In this document: positions 21,880 through 33,564 of the stretch, piece by piece
How positions within the stretch are numbered: the first letter of the stretch is position 1
Layout of the letters: every line of letters starts with the position of its first letter
From: Odobenus rosmarus divergens
Lineage: Eukaryota; Chordata; Mammalia; Carnivora; Odobenidae
NCBI RefSeq assembly: GCF_000321225.1
Contig: NW_004450583.1
Span: 1,094,192-1,158,191 of the forward strand
DNA length: 64,000 bases
Direction of reading: 5' to 3'
The notes under the pieces: model-generated
The model's database searches: none
Seen by the model: only the letters and a program-made list of their open reading frames with translations
Told to the model about the DNA's origin: nothing
Translations under genes and position numbers: made by a program

Positions 21880-22560
21880 AAATATATTAAGACTCACATA
21901 AGTTACAGAAATAGTAGAGTTCCTGTGCACTCTTCACCCAACTTTCCTTATTAATACAGGACTCCTAGGTTGACAGCAGATGTTACTGGAATGTTACCAG
22001 TTTTTGCACATACTGTTTACTGGCCAGGTGGTGGTGGTGTATAGTTCCCTGAAATTTTATCATGTCCAGATTAGTGTAACCATTAACTCAGGGTCCTAAG
22101 CTGTTCTGTCACCACAGAGAAACTGCTTTGTGTTATCCCTTTATGTTCACCCCCTCCCCTCAAGGCCTGGCAACTACTAATCAGTTCTTCAGCAATATAA
22201 TTTTGTCACTTTGTTATATAAATGGAATCATACAGTATGTAACACATAGATAAGGTTTTTATTTTCACTTGGCATGTGTCTTTGAGATACATCCAAATTA
22301 TATCATAGTTCATTTCTTTTTATTATTCTATGTTCGTCTATTGTATTGGTGTACCACAGTTTGTTTACCTACTAACTTGTTGAAGGACATTTGGTCATTT
22401 CCAATTTTTTTTTATTATTACAGATAAAGCTGTTTTGAACATTTGTGTACAGGTTTTTGTGTGAACTTAAGCTTTCATTTTTCTAGGATAAATGTCCAAT
22501 AGTGTGATTCCTTCCTTATTTTTGTCTTTTACCAATTACCAAAGGAGGGGTGTTAAGATT
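21880..22560 (-). mobile_element. Old L1 3' region, antisense
   Basis: Characteristic phrases read in reverse include AAATGGAATCATACAGTATG, TTCACTTGGCATGTGTCTTT and GGACATTTGGTCATTTCC. No intact frame. Confidence 0.55.
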
Positions 22561-22699
22561 GTGTATTTGTCTAATTTGTTTCTCTCAAGTTTTTCCTGAA
22601 GTTTTTTGAAGCCATTTATTTTCTTTTCTTGATGAAATGACTTATTTATATGTAACCCTTTTTATATGGTGCCACTTCTTGTTTTAAAATCTGCCTAGT

Positions 22700-22880
22700 T
22701 TTAAAGTCTGTATAGCATAGGGAATATAGTTGATGGTATTGTAGAAGCATTGTATGGTGACAGATGGTAGCTACACTTGTGAGCCTAACATAATGTATAG
22801 AGTTGTTAAATCACTGTTTTGTACAGCTAAAACTAACATAACATTGCATGTCAGCTATATTTTAGTAAAGTCTACCTTGT
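22700..22880 (+). mobile_element. L1 3' end
   Basis: GCATAGGGAATATAGTTGAT, TGGTGACAGATGGTAGCTAC and ATGTCAGCTATATTTTAGT match an L1MA-like terminal segment. A second, similar copy lies at 55480-55640. Confidence 0.55.
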
Positions 22881-23014
22881 ATGATATTAATATAGCCACT
22901 GCAATTTTCTTATAGTGTTTGCATAGAATATCTTTCTATTCAGTCTTTTATTTTCCAACTCTCTATGCCTTTATATTTAAAGTGTATCTCTAGTAAATTA
23001 TGTTTAATTTGTTT

Positions 23015-23223
23015 TCCTAAAATATTTTAGTTATTTATTTATTTAGAAAGAGTGTATTTGTGGGGGGTAGGGGAAGGGGCAGAGGAAAGGGAGAGAGAGA
23101 ATCCCAAGCAGATCCTGCACTGAGCATGGAGCCTGATGCAGGGCTCCATCCCATGACCTTGAGATCACCATTGTGCCAAAATCAAGAGTTGGATGCCCAA
23201 CCAACTGAGCCCCTAGGTGCCCC
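23015..23223 (-). mobile_element. Older Can-SINE, antisense
   Basis: AATCAAGAGTTGGATGCCCA and GAGCCCCTAGGTGCCCC mark an old, diverged subfamily. No clear target duplication, so the ends are approximate. Confidence 0.85.
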
Positions 23224-23441
23224 ATTTAGTTTTTAATCCAGTGTGACAGTCTTTATCTTTTAATTGGAGTGTTTATCCATTTACATTTAATATAATTACT
23301 AATATGGTTGGGTTTTAGTATACCATCCTTTTGTTTTCCATTTATCCTTTATGTTGTTTTGTCTTGCCTGCCTTCTTTTCTAAGTTGAGTATATTGTAGT
23401 TTTTCATTTTATATCCTCTATTGGATTTTGTTGTATTGTTG

Positions 23442-23633
23442 TTTTTTTTTTAAAGATTTTATTTATTGAGAGAGTGAGAGAGAGTGACAGAGCATGAGTG
23501 GGGAGGGAGGGAGAGGGAGAAGCAGACTCCCCTGTTGAGTGGGGAGCCTGATGTGGGTTTTGATTCCAGGACTCTGGGATCATGACCTGAGCCAAAGGCA
23601 GATGCTTAACTGACTGAGCCACTCAGGTGCCCC
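23442..23633 (-). mobile_element. Can-SINE, antisense
   Basis: Standard antisense organisation ending GAGCCACTCAGGTGCCCC. Duplications TTGTTGTATTGTTG (23428-23441) and TTGTTGTATTATTG (23634-23647). Confidence 0.93.
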
Positions 23634-24618
23634 TTGTTGTATTATTGTTTAGTGATTGCTCTAGGGAGCACAAGGTTCCTTTTTAACTTACCACAACCTG
23701 TCTTGAATTAGTGTTCTGTCATTTCACTCTTAAAAAAGTTTATCAAAGAACTTACAGAACCTAGGGGGAGAGAATGAATAAAATTTTGGGAGGACGGACA
23801 GCAGTACTTAACACAGAACTCCAGAAGCTATCATCCATACTGTGAACATCACCCTCTGGAGTTGTGCAGGGGACAACTTGTGCACGTTTACATGGGAACC
23901 TTTCGGTATGAGTTGGTCAGAGAATAATATCTGAAAGAGGTGTCATATGAGAAATTTTAAAAAGATCAATGGGAATTTGCCAGGCAAAAGAAGTAGGGGA
24001 AGGACTGCAGTCAGTCTTTTTCAGAAACAGTGAAGTATGATGATTAGCAAATAGATGATGTATGTATTAGAATGGTGAGAGATAAAGTTAGGCACCGTAT
24101 TTTGGTGATTTTAATATGCACATTTCTTCCCATTTTAATATTCCTGAAATTAGCATGTATTTTATAACTGATTGTGTTTTGCCAATCATCATGAGAAATT
24201 GGAATATATATTACAGTTCAGGGCATCCTAGATTTGATGAAATACGGTAGGTTCCAGCTAGATTCAATGTCCTATATGTTAAAAAGGCTAAGTCTTTTAG
24301 ATTTTATCCTATATATAATTGGAAGCTAGGCTGAGTTCAAGTAGAAAAATACAATAGATTTGTTGAAATAATGTAATTCGGGTGATACTGTATAGAATTT
24401 ATTGTGGCCAAATAATTAGTAATATATGAATTTAGGCCTAATTAAAAGCAATGCCAGTGGGATGTTGTGGAGGTTCCTGGTATAAGAACTGTTCAATAAA
24501 ACTGAGAAAATGCAGTTACTGGTAAGATGGTGCTTGTTGGTAGAAAGAGAAATCACATATAAAGCTGAGGTTTCTGGATTTAGAGACGATGATTGGTAGA
24601 ACAGTTAAGGACACTATT

Positions 24619-24806
24619 GGGTGCCTGTGTGGCTCAGTCATTAAGTGTCTGCCTTTGGCTCAGGTCATGATCCTGGGATCCTGGGATCAAGCCCCGCATC
24701 GGGCTCCCTGCTCAGCACTTCTCCCTCTCCCACTCCCTCTGCTTGTGTTCCCTCTCTCGGTGTGTCTCTCTCTGTCAAATAAATAAATAAAATCTTTTTT
24801 TTTTTT
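24619..24806 (+). mobile_element. Can-SINE
   Basis: Head GGGTGCCTGTGTGGCTCAG with the segment between GCTCAGC and ACTTCTCC shortened. The tail is T-rich after AAATC. Duplications TAAGGACACTATT (24606-24618) and AAAGGACACCCTT (24807-24819) match imperfectly. Confidence 0.9.
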
Positions 24807-25385
24807 AAAGGACACCCTTTATTAGTATGTATTCTGGCACGATAGTGCAACTAAACATTTTTGCTAGCCAGAGGGCTGATAACATTAATTTATCAAAAGT
24901 CCAGACAAATTATTCTTAGGAACTTTTACTCTGATACCTGTGTTAGTGCATAAAATTTGTTAATTGTCAAACAAAATAATTATAGGACAGGTTTATGTTG
25001 CTGGGGTTCTAAATTATGAGAAATTTGAAAATGACTGGCCAAAAAAACATTATTCAGTATCTTTCATCTTAGCATCCATTCCAGGAAAAAGACATTGATA
25101 ACATTTGGAACAAAATAGTAATCCCAGTATGCTTACATCTAGTAGAACAAGATCATGATAAATGCTTACTTACATAGGTTCTTTGCCATTTAAGAAGTGT
25201 AATGTATGTCTTAGTACGTACTGGCCTGGACACTAGTTTGTATGTGTTTGTATTTAAGAAATTGGCCATTTTGAAGAATTAATGTTTTTAGCAGAGTTTT
25301 AATTTGTCATATTAGAATGAAATCATGTTAATAATACAATGATGGAGAGTAGTTTAAAGTATTTGCTTTTGGAAATAATTGTATA

Positions 25386-25482
25386 GTTTTTTAAGTAATA
25401 TCTATCCCCAACATGGGACTCAACTCACAACCCCAAGATCAAGAGTTGTGTGTTCTACCAACCAAGCCAGCCAGGTGCCCAA
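25386..25482 (-). mobile_element. Old tRNA-Lys-like SINE, short form
   Basis: CCCCAACATGGGACTCAACT, AGATCAAGAGTTGTGTGTTC and CCAGCCAGGTGCCC are the reverse of the tRNA-like head. Exact duplications GAAATAATTGTATA at 25372-25385 and 25483-25496. Confidence 0.88.
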
Positions 25483-25979
25483 GAAATAATTGTATAATTT
25501 TAACTTACTGTGTGAAGACACGTCTTATGTGCTACTTTTCCATTTTGTCCCCACCTCTTAGACTAGCCATTGTTGCTGCAACAGGTCCACACAGGCTTTG
25601 GACAATTACGGCCTAATAGCATTTCTTGTTAGGGCCCATGCTTCATACTTCTTGTAATGGGAGAGAGTAGTCACTGTATAAGTTCTCTCCCTTTTGTCCT
25701 TTAGACGGAGATCTCTGAATCACATTTTAAAAAGTTTTCCTGAAAAGTTTGAGTCACAGTCACCTGTAGTGATGGGATTGAGCAATATAATTTCTCATCA
25801 TGGCCAACTCAGTAACATCTTCGTAGACTTTTACTTTTTCTTGTTTCACTCCCTTATCTCTCACTTCTGCTTTTGGGAATCACTTTTCAAATAAGTGCCC
25901 TGTTTATAAGCCCTTGTCTCAGGCTCTGCTTTTGGGAGAACCTAGCCTAAGATACTATTTTATTTCTTTTGAATGTTTT

Positions 25980-27440
25980 CCTTTTTATTATGTTTTTAAT
26001 GTATACTTGTTTATTGTTACCTGTTTATCATAAAGTATAAAGCCAAATGGAAGAGATGCATAGGGCAGGTACAATGTGTGGGTTTTCCAACACTACCAAG
26101 CAATTAATTCTGACACTATCTACATGGAGATAGTGTTAGATGCCACAAGTTAAGGGCTCAGTCCCCCAAGACTGTCCCCTCCCACACTTCAGATTCCAGT
26201 CACAAGTCCAGTTTATTATCTGTACTTCTTTTTATTTTTTTTTTTATGATTTTATTTATTTACTTATTTTAGTGAGCTGGCATGTGAGGGGCAGGGAGGA
26301 GCAGAGGGGGAGGGGAGGGAGGGAGGACAGATCTCAAGCAGACTCCATGCTGAGTAAGGAGTCCAGTGGGGGGCTTGATCTCACGACCCTGACATCATGA
26401 CCTGAGCTGAAACCAAGAGCTGGATGCTTAACCAACTGAGCCACCCAGGCTCCCCTATTATCCGTACTTCTGACCAACCAGTTATAGATCAGAGATTCCC
26501 ATGACCCCCTCCTTGGGTTCAGTAATTTGCCAGGGTGGTTCACAGAACTCAGAGAAGCATTTTACTTAATAGATTACCGTTTATTATTGTCAGATAACAA
26601 AAACAATTTGGTAACAGCTTGATGTCCTTTGTTCAAAGGAAAACTGCATGGATTCAGGGAGTACAGTGCCTTACAAGCAGTGGACTACTCCTCCCAAGGA
26701 ATTTCGGGCAAGAGTGTGTTTTATAGAGTAATAAAAGGGGAAACTTGGGAATGGTGTGATTGACTAGGGTTGCATATCTGACCTTATTTAGAAAGATCAA
26801 GGAACAAGGAAATAAGTATAGAGTTGGCTGGTGTAAGGGGAATAGCTAACTGGATATACTACATTTCTGGTCAATTGGACCATTTACACGAGCACAAAAG
26901 TTTAGTTTGCTGATGAGGCACTCTGGGCAGGAGATGGCTCCATCTTGGGCCTAGAAATTTATTTTAACATTATAAAAGGATTTAACTGAGAAACACCCAG
27001 AAGGAAGAGATGCATAAGTCAATATGTGGGAAAGGACAGGTGGTTCCATGCTCTGTGGATGAGCCACTTTCACCAAATCTCCACAGATACCTGGAAGCTC
27101 TCTGAAACTCATCCTTTTGGGTTTATATGGAGGCTTCATTACAAAGGCACAGTTGATTAAATGGTTGATGATTGAACTAAATCTCCAGCCTCTATCCCCT
27201 CCCTGGAGGTGGGGGTAGGACTGAAAATTCTAATCCTCTAGTCACCTGAGATTCCGCCCCCCATCCATCCTTAGGTTACGGAGTTGTTTTCCAAAAGTAG
27301 CCTCATTAACATAACAAAACATCTTTATCCCAGTGTTCCAGAAATGCCAAAGTTTTAAATAGCTCTTTGCCAGGGACCAGGATGAAAGCCAAGTATGCAT
27401 TTCTTACTCTAAACCACAATATCACAAAATGGTATAGGAG
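25980..27440. mobile_element. Probable ancient LTR-retrotransposon remnants
   Basis: Blocks such as GCCAGGGTGGTTCACAGAAC, CCAAATGGAAGAGATGCATA, AAGGAAGAGATGCATAAGTC, TTTATATGGAGGCTTCATTA and CCTCCCTGGAGGTGGGGG resemble mammalian solitary ERV LTR sequence. The GGAAGAGATGCATA word occurs twice (about 26050 and 27004), suggesting more than one LTR piece. A SINE splits the region at 26230-26455. Family and orientation are uncertain and no viral coding frame is visible. Confidence 0.45.
26230..26455 (-). mobile_element. Older Can-SINE, antisense
   Basis: Long GGGGAGGGGAGG-type body and GAAACCAAGAGCTGGATGC, then GAGCCACCCAGGCTCCCC. Duplications TATTATCTGTACTTCT (26214-26229) and TATTATCCGTACTTCT (26456-26471). 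Confidence 0.92.
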
Positions 27441-28654
27441 TGGGGAAATGAACTTCCATGGGCAGTGCGACCCTCCCAATAGTTGTGTTCACCAACCTAG
27501 AAACTTCTACACCATCTTTATTATGTTTTTAAGATTTATGTTAAAATTTTGATTGGTATCTTCTGTTATATTTATTGAGTTATATTTGGGGAAGTAGTCT
27601 ATGTGTACAGTTCAAGAATTACAAATGACTTTATAAGTTAAGACACAAAGCAGCATCTGTATGTGAATTAGTGGAATTTAAATATATGAAACTACTATTA
27701 CCATTTATTGGACATATACAAAGAAAATGGCAAATGTTGGTTGAACATATTTTTCAAGCCCCCTGTTTCAGTAACAGAAGTAAAATCCATATAACCCTCC
27801 CCGTGGAGGGAAGGAAAAGAAATCCAAGAGATCTGCCTGAGAATAAGACTTTATCCTAAGAGGAACTTAATGGAACATGGATTTGTAATGCAAATATTAA
27901 CAATCTTGTCTCTACTACGGCTTTATAATAAAAATGAATTACAAAATAAAGCAGATTCACAAAATGAAATACAATTTATATCTGTTATTAGAAAACGTAT
28001 TAGAAAACGAATCTGAGATTGGAATCAACAAAATAGCTAACCTACATGTAATTGAAAAATCCAAAGAGGGTATAGGTTTCAGGTGAAGCTTAATTGGTTC
28101 AACAACTTCATCAATGACCCAGTTTCTTTGTTTTTCTATTCTGCCCTCTGTGATGTCAGATTTATCCCAAAACAGCCCACCTAGGGACCTTAAGGTACTA
28201 AAGGTGCCCAGTACCTTCTGCATTTATATCTACTCAGAAGGAAGATAGTTTGTTGGTATGTGAGCATTCCTAGAAAAAAATCTTGTCCATTTTGATTTCA
28301 CTGGCTTAGGTTACATGCCTATCTCTGATCAATAAGTGTAGAGAAATATGTTGTACTGATTGGCTTTGGCTTTGCTGTGCCTCAAGGTTAAGCTAATCAG
28401 ACTCTCACTGTCCATGAACTGGGGTGGATCAATTTTATCCAGATCTCTTGAATGAGGAAATTTGGGGTGAAAGTAGGAGGATGACAAGAAATAGATGACA
28501 AGCACACAATTCTAGTTTATTATGAGAATGGCTTCAAATGACCTTAACTGAATTGTAATATTGTTTGGCAATAACAAGGCAAAGGTTATTATTTAGTTTA
28601 TTAACAAATAATAAAAGAACAAGCTACCAGTTAAATTTTTTCCCAATAATTATT

Positions 28655-28853
28655 ATTTTTTTTTAAAGATTTTCTTTATTTATTTGAGAGAGTGAGAGAG
28701 AGAGGGAGCGTGGCGGGGGCGGGAGGTGGGGGCAGAGGGAGAAACAGACTCTCCGCTGAGCAGGGAGCCTAACGAAGGGCTGGATCCCAGGACCCTAGGA
28801 TCATGACCTGAACCAAAGGCAGATGCTTAACCAACTGAGCCACCCAGGTGTCC
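28655..28853 (-). mobile_element. Can-SINE, antisense
   Basis: AAAGATTTTCTTTATTTATT, a G-rich body (GGCGGGGGCGGGAGG) and GAGCCACCCAGGTGTCCC. The flanks are AT-rich and repetitive, so the duplication is not clear. Confidence 0.9.
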
Positions 28854-29086
28854 CCCATCATTATTCTTAATAATATATAAAAAATTACTTCCAGTCTTAA
28901 ATTTGAGTGATTCAGTCCCAGCATTTTCTTGTTCTTTGTGTAGATGTATTCTTCTCCATTTGCATTCAGGAAAAAAAAAGTTTTGCTAGACAAATAAGTT
29001 GAGGCATATAAGTTTAAACAGGGTTCTGTGATTCAGTGTGCTCATCTTTTCCCTCATACTAATTTGACTGTAGAAACCTTAGGCCC

Positions 29087-29240
29087 GGGACGCCTGGGTG
29101 GCTCAGTCGGTTAAGCATCTGCCTTTGGCTCAGATCATGATCCCAGCATCAGGCTCCTTACTCAGTGGGGAGTCTGCTGCTCCCCCTGCTTGTTCTCTCT
29201 CTCTCTCTGTCAAATAAAGAAATAAAATCTTAAAAAAAGC
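29087..29240 (+). mobile_element. Can-SINE with internal deletion
   Basis: Short copy in which the text from the first ATGATCCCAG passes directly to CATCAGGCTCC, missing the usual GGTCCTGGGATCGAGCC segment. Exact duplications AACCTTAGGCCC at 29075-29086 and 29241-29252. Confidence 0.93.
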
Positions 29241-29835
29241 AACCTTAGGCCCAGAGAGGGTATACTGACTTATTAATAGTATACTAAATTTTCAAATGGA
29301 GTACAATGGACGTGTTCAAAGGATTGACTTCTGAAAAAGAAATGTCACGCTTATAGTCCTTAAAACCAAGAGGGGACAAGTTGGAGTGGAGAGATTGACA
29401 TGAAGGTAGCAAGATACTTTGTGGTGTTAGAAATCTGCCCTATTTTGATTCTGGTGGTAGTTTGATGACTGTATATATTGAACCAAACACTAAAAAATAA
29501 AAAGGCTGAATAAAAAGAAACAGCCAGGCATCCTAGTAACACCCCATACTTTTTTTAAAAATCAAGTTATAGGAGTTTTTATTGTTTGAGTAATAATACA
29601 TAAATCAGAGAAGTTTTCTAATAAAATGATCAAGTTTTACTGTATCTCCTGTTGATCCTTTATCTCCTAAGCACTTATTTTCTATTAAATTTTTATTCTG
29701 ATTACAAATACAACTTAAGTCTGAATAGATAAATGTATTTTATTTTAACTCTCCCCCATTCAGCTTTCTTTAAAAAGAAAAAAAGGGACAAATAACATTG
29801 TATATTCAGCCATAGTTGCCCAATCTGTGGTTTTA

Positions 29836-30046
29836 TTTTATTTATTTTTTATTTTTTTAAAGATTTTTATTGATTTATTTGAGAGAGAGAGGGAGAGAGC
29901 CCTAGCAGCGGGGGAGGGACAGAGGGAGAGGGAGAAGCAGACTTTCTGCTGAGCAGAGAGCCTGATGCTGGGCCGTCCCAGAACCCTGGGATCTTGACCT
30001 GAGTTGAAGGCAGATGCTTAACCAACTGAGCCACCCAGGTGCCCCA
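29836..30046 (-). mobile_element. Can-SINE, antisense
   Basis: Antisense body with GCCGTCCCAGAACCCTGGG and intact head GAGCCACCCAGGTGCCCC. Duplications AATCTGTGGTTTTA (29822-29835) and AATCTGTTGTTTTA (30047-30060). Confidence 0.93.
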
Positions 30047-30754
30047 AATCTGTTGTTTTAATATGATACTGTAATTCAGTCTTCTAAATCACAATAGACT
30101 ATAATTATAGGTTATATCCCATTCTCTTAAACTCTGGGGTACCAGTCCTATTGATACTACTGATCTCCAAATGGTGAGGATGGTAACTGGTGTGGAGGCA
30201 ACTGGAAGAGATGTTCAGCAAACTGGAGATCAGTGGGAAATTACACAGAAGCAAATTTCATTGAAAAACATAGAAGAATTCCTCCTATCAAGGCTGACTG
30301 AACGATGGCCAGTGGTCCATTTCTTGCTGTCAGTTGGGCTTCCGTTTAAGGTATCACTTGTGGAGTTCTAGCTTTCCCTTAGTTTTCATCAATACTGTGA
30401 TCATTGTGAAAACAGACTTCTTCAAAGTTTGTTAAATGTAATTAAAAATTATACCATTTTTGATACCCATTGGGCAGGTCTCACCACAGTCATTCCCAGT
30501 TTGTTCAAGGGTAGGGCTCTTGGCTGGACTATAGGACTTTCTGCAACCTCCCCAATAACTTTTGTTAATTTGGTATCTTGCTAGCTAGAAAAGAGTTACT
30601 TGTCATGTTTGTTGAGTATAGAACTTTGTTATGATAGACCTTTAAATAAAACATTGAAATTAATTAGCTTCAGTGATTAGCTGTTGAATATTATGAAAAA
30701 GATCACAGGATCTGGTTTCCTCTATTTCATCCAATTTAAAAGTCACCATCCTTT

Positions 30755-30960
30755 TTATTTTTTATTTATTTTTTAAAGATTTTTATTTATTTGACAGAGA
30801 GACAGCGAGAGAGGGAACACAAGCAGGTGGGAGTGGGAGAGGGAGAAGCAGGCTTCCCGCTGAGCAGGGAGCCCGATGCGGGGCTTGATCCCAGGACCCT
30901 GGGATTATGACCTGAGCTGAAGGCAGACGCTTAATGACTGAGCCACCCAGGTGCCCCATT
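30755..30960 (-). mobile_element. Can-SINE, antisense, upstream of ADK exon 2
   Basis: GACAGAGAGACAGCGAGAGA body and GAGCCACCCAGGTGCCCC head. Duplication CACCATCCTTT/CATCATCCTTT (30744-30754 and 30961-30971). It ends about 200 bases before exon 2. Confidence 0.92.
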
Positions 30961-31013
30961 CATCATCCTTTCTAAATGGCTTGTGCTACTCTAAAGTGTT
31001 ACCTGAAATGTAA

Positions 31014-31247
<234 letters not shown>

Positions 31248-31286
31248 TAAGTATTAAATTCTTCATATGTACAATGTGAAACTTAC

Positions 31287-31477
31287 TATTTTTTTAAGAT
31301 TTTATTTATTTGACAGAGAGAGCACAGGCAGGGGGTGAGTGGCAGGCAGAGGGAGAGGGAGAAGCAGGCTTCCCGCTGAGCAGGGAGCCCAATGTGGGGC
31401 TTGATCCCAGGATCCTGGGATCATGACCTGAGCTGAAGGCAGATGCTTAACCAACTGAGCCATCCACACACCCCACT
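31287..31477 (-). mobile_element. Can-SINE, antisense, next to ADK exon 2 donor
   Basis: T-tract with TTTTTTTAAG, body GACAGAGAGAGCACAGGCAG and a degraded head (GAGCCATCCACACACCCC). Duplications ATGTGAAACTTAC (31274-31286) and ATGTGAACCTTAC (31478-31490). Antisense Can-SINE tails can act as polypyrimidine tracts, so this is a potential cryptic acceptor. Confidence 0.93.
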
Positions 31478-32443
31478 ATGTGAACCTTACATCTAAAGAA
31501 AAACTAGTGAAAACTTTGTACTTCAGCACCTTCAGTTGGAGGAAAACTCAGGAAATTTAAACTCATTAATAGCAAGTTGCACTATCATTATTTGTTGAGT
31601 AATTGACCACAATTTGCCATGGGAAAACTTTAGGTACATTTGTTCAATCCTGTTGCTTGTTTCACTTGAAATTTAGTTTTTATTCTGTGCAAGGAAGAAG
31701 TATATATGATTTACCTAATGATTTAATTCCCAAATTTTTAGATTGCTGTCAGTGAACTACATATGTCGTGATACTATAACATAAATGGGAGAAAAAATAG
31801 GATTAGAGAGGACAAGAAGAATATGCAGGACACAATTCAGAGGCCAGGAATCTATATTATTTCTCCCTTAATAGTAACTTTGAATATTTTTAACTTAGCT
31901 GAGAAATTAGTTGGTGTTTATTTTTCTGGTTGTCTGATACCATTTGGTACAAGGAAGAAATTGAGTAGTAAAAAAAGGATTAATAATGAGAAAGCAAGTT
32001 CTGTGCCCAAGGGCACCCATTTAAACAAAAAATGAAGTAAAGTTCACTTAAAATTTATAATTTTAACAATTTTAAAGTGTATAATTCAGTGACTGCCAGT
32101 ACATTTGCAATGTTGTACAGCCATCACCTCTATCTAATTCCGGGACATTTTCATCACCCCAGAAAGAAAACTGTACCCAATAAGCAATCATTTCACCATC
32201 CCTGCCTGCCCTTCCCCATCTCTGCCCTGTGCCCTGGTCTCCTGGGAGCTACCATTCTACTTTCTATTTCTGTGGATTTACTTATTCTGGACATTTTATT
32301 TCTTATAAATGGAAACATACAGTATGTGACCTTTTGTGTCTGTTTTATTTCACTTAGCATGATGTTATGATGTTTTTCAAGGTTCATCCAAGTTGTAGCA
32401 TGTATCAGTACCTTATTCCTTTTATGGCAGAATGATATTCCAT

Positions 32444-32485
32444 TGTGTGTGTGTGTGTGTGTGTGTGTATATACACACACACACA
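32444..32485. repeat. Palindromic (TG)n-TATATA-(CA)n microsatellite
   Basis: A TG run (32444-32468) is followed by a short TATATA and a CA run to 32485. The two arms are complementary, so the repeat can fold back on itself. Confidence 0.92.
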
Positions 32486-32799
32486 TACTTTATCCTTTCA
32501 TTGATTGATGGACATTTAGGTTATTTCCTCTTTTGGCTATTGTGAATCAAGCTTCTATGAACATTTGTGTACGAGTTTTGTGTGGACGTATGTTTTTATT
32601 TCTCTAAGATATATACATTGGAGTGGAATTGACGAGTATGGTAGTTCTTTGTTTAACTTTTTGAGGAACTACCTAACTTTTCTACACTGGTTGCACCCTT
32701 TTGCATTCCTACCAGTGTTATATGTGAATTCCATTTTCTTGCCAAAACTTGTTCTTTTCTTTATTTGTTTATTCATTTATATTTAAAGATTATATTTTG

Positions 32800-32908
32800 G
32801 GGGGCTGCCTGGCTGGCTTGGTCAGTGGAGCCTGCGACTCTTGAGCTCAGAGTTGTAGGTTTGAGCCCCACGTTGGGTGTAGAGAGTATTTAAAAAATAA
32901 AATCATTT
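32800..32908 (+). mobile_element. Old tRNA-Lys-like SINE, short form
   Basis: GCTGCCTGGCTGGCTTGGTC, GCGACTCTTGAGCTCAGAG and GGTTTGAGCCCCACGTTGG keep the tRNA-like promoter words. No clear duplication. Confidence 0.8.
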
Positions 32909-33203
32909 TTGATAGTTTCCTTTGATGCACAAAAGTTTATCTATTTTTTCTTTTGTTGCTTGTGGTTTTGCTGTCATATCTGAGAATTCATTCTAAATCC
33001 AAGGTCACAAAGATTCATGAGTATGTTTTCTTCTAAGAGTTTTATAGTTTTAGCACTTAAATTTAGGTGTTTGATCTGTTTTAATTTTTGTATAAGATGC
33101 ATGTTAAAGGTTCAATTGATTTTTTTGCATGGAAATCTGGTTGTCCCAGCATCATTTCTTAAAGAGACTATTTTTTTTCCCATTGAATGCTCTTGGTACT
33201 CTT

Positions 33204-33400
33204 TTTTTTAAAGACTTTATTTATTTGACAGAGAGAGAGAGAGAGACAGTGAGAGAGGGAACACAAGCAAGGAGAGTGGGAGAGGGAAAAGCAGGCTTCT
33301 CACTGAGCAGGGAGCCCGATGCGGGTCTCAGTCCCAGGACCTTGGGATCATGACCTGAGCTGAAGGCAAATGCTTAACGACTGAGCCACTCAGGTGCCCT
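33204..33400 (-). mobile_element. Can-SINE, antisense, in L1
   Basis: GACAGAGAGAGAGAGAGAGAC body and GAGCCACTCAGGTGCCC head. Duplications TGCTCTTGGTACTCTT (33188-33203) and TGCTCTTGGTGCTCTT (33401-33416). Confidence 0.94.
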
Positions 33401-33564
33401 TGCTCTTGGTGCTCTTGATGAAAATCAATTGCACATAGACTTGTGGGTTAATTTCTGGATCCCCAATTCTATTCCATTGATCTGTATATGTCTGTCCTTT
33501 AGCCAGTACCACATTGTTTTGATTATTGTAGCATTGTAGTAAGTTTTGAAGTAGTTAGGTTAGG

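Larger units (their letters stand above)
32040..33560 (-). mobile_element. L1M 3' portion, antisense
   Basis: In reverse it runs from late ORF2 into the 3' UTR. Plus-strand markers are AAGTGTATAATTCAGTGACT, TTTTATTTCACTTAGCATGA, TTTAACTTTTTGAGGAACTA and TCTATTCCATTGATCTGTAT. It is broken by SINEs at 32800-32908 and 33204-33400. It abuts an opposite-strand L1 at about 33560. Confidence 0.72.
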
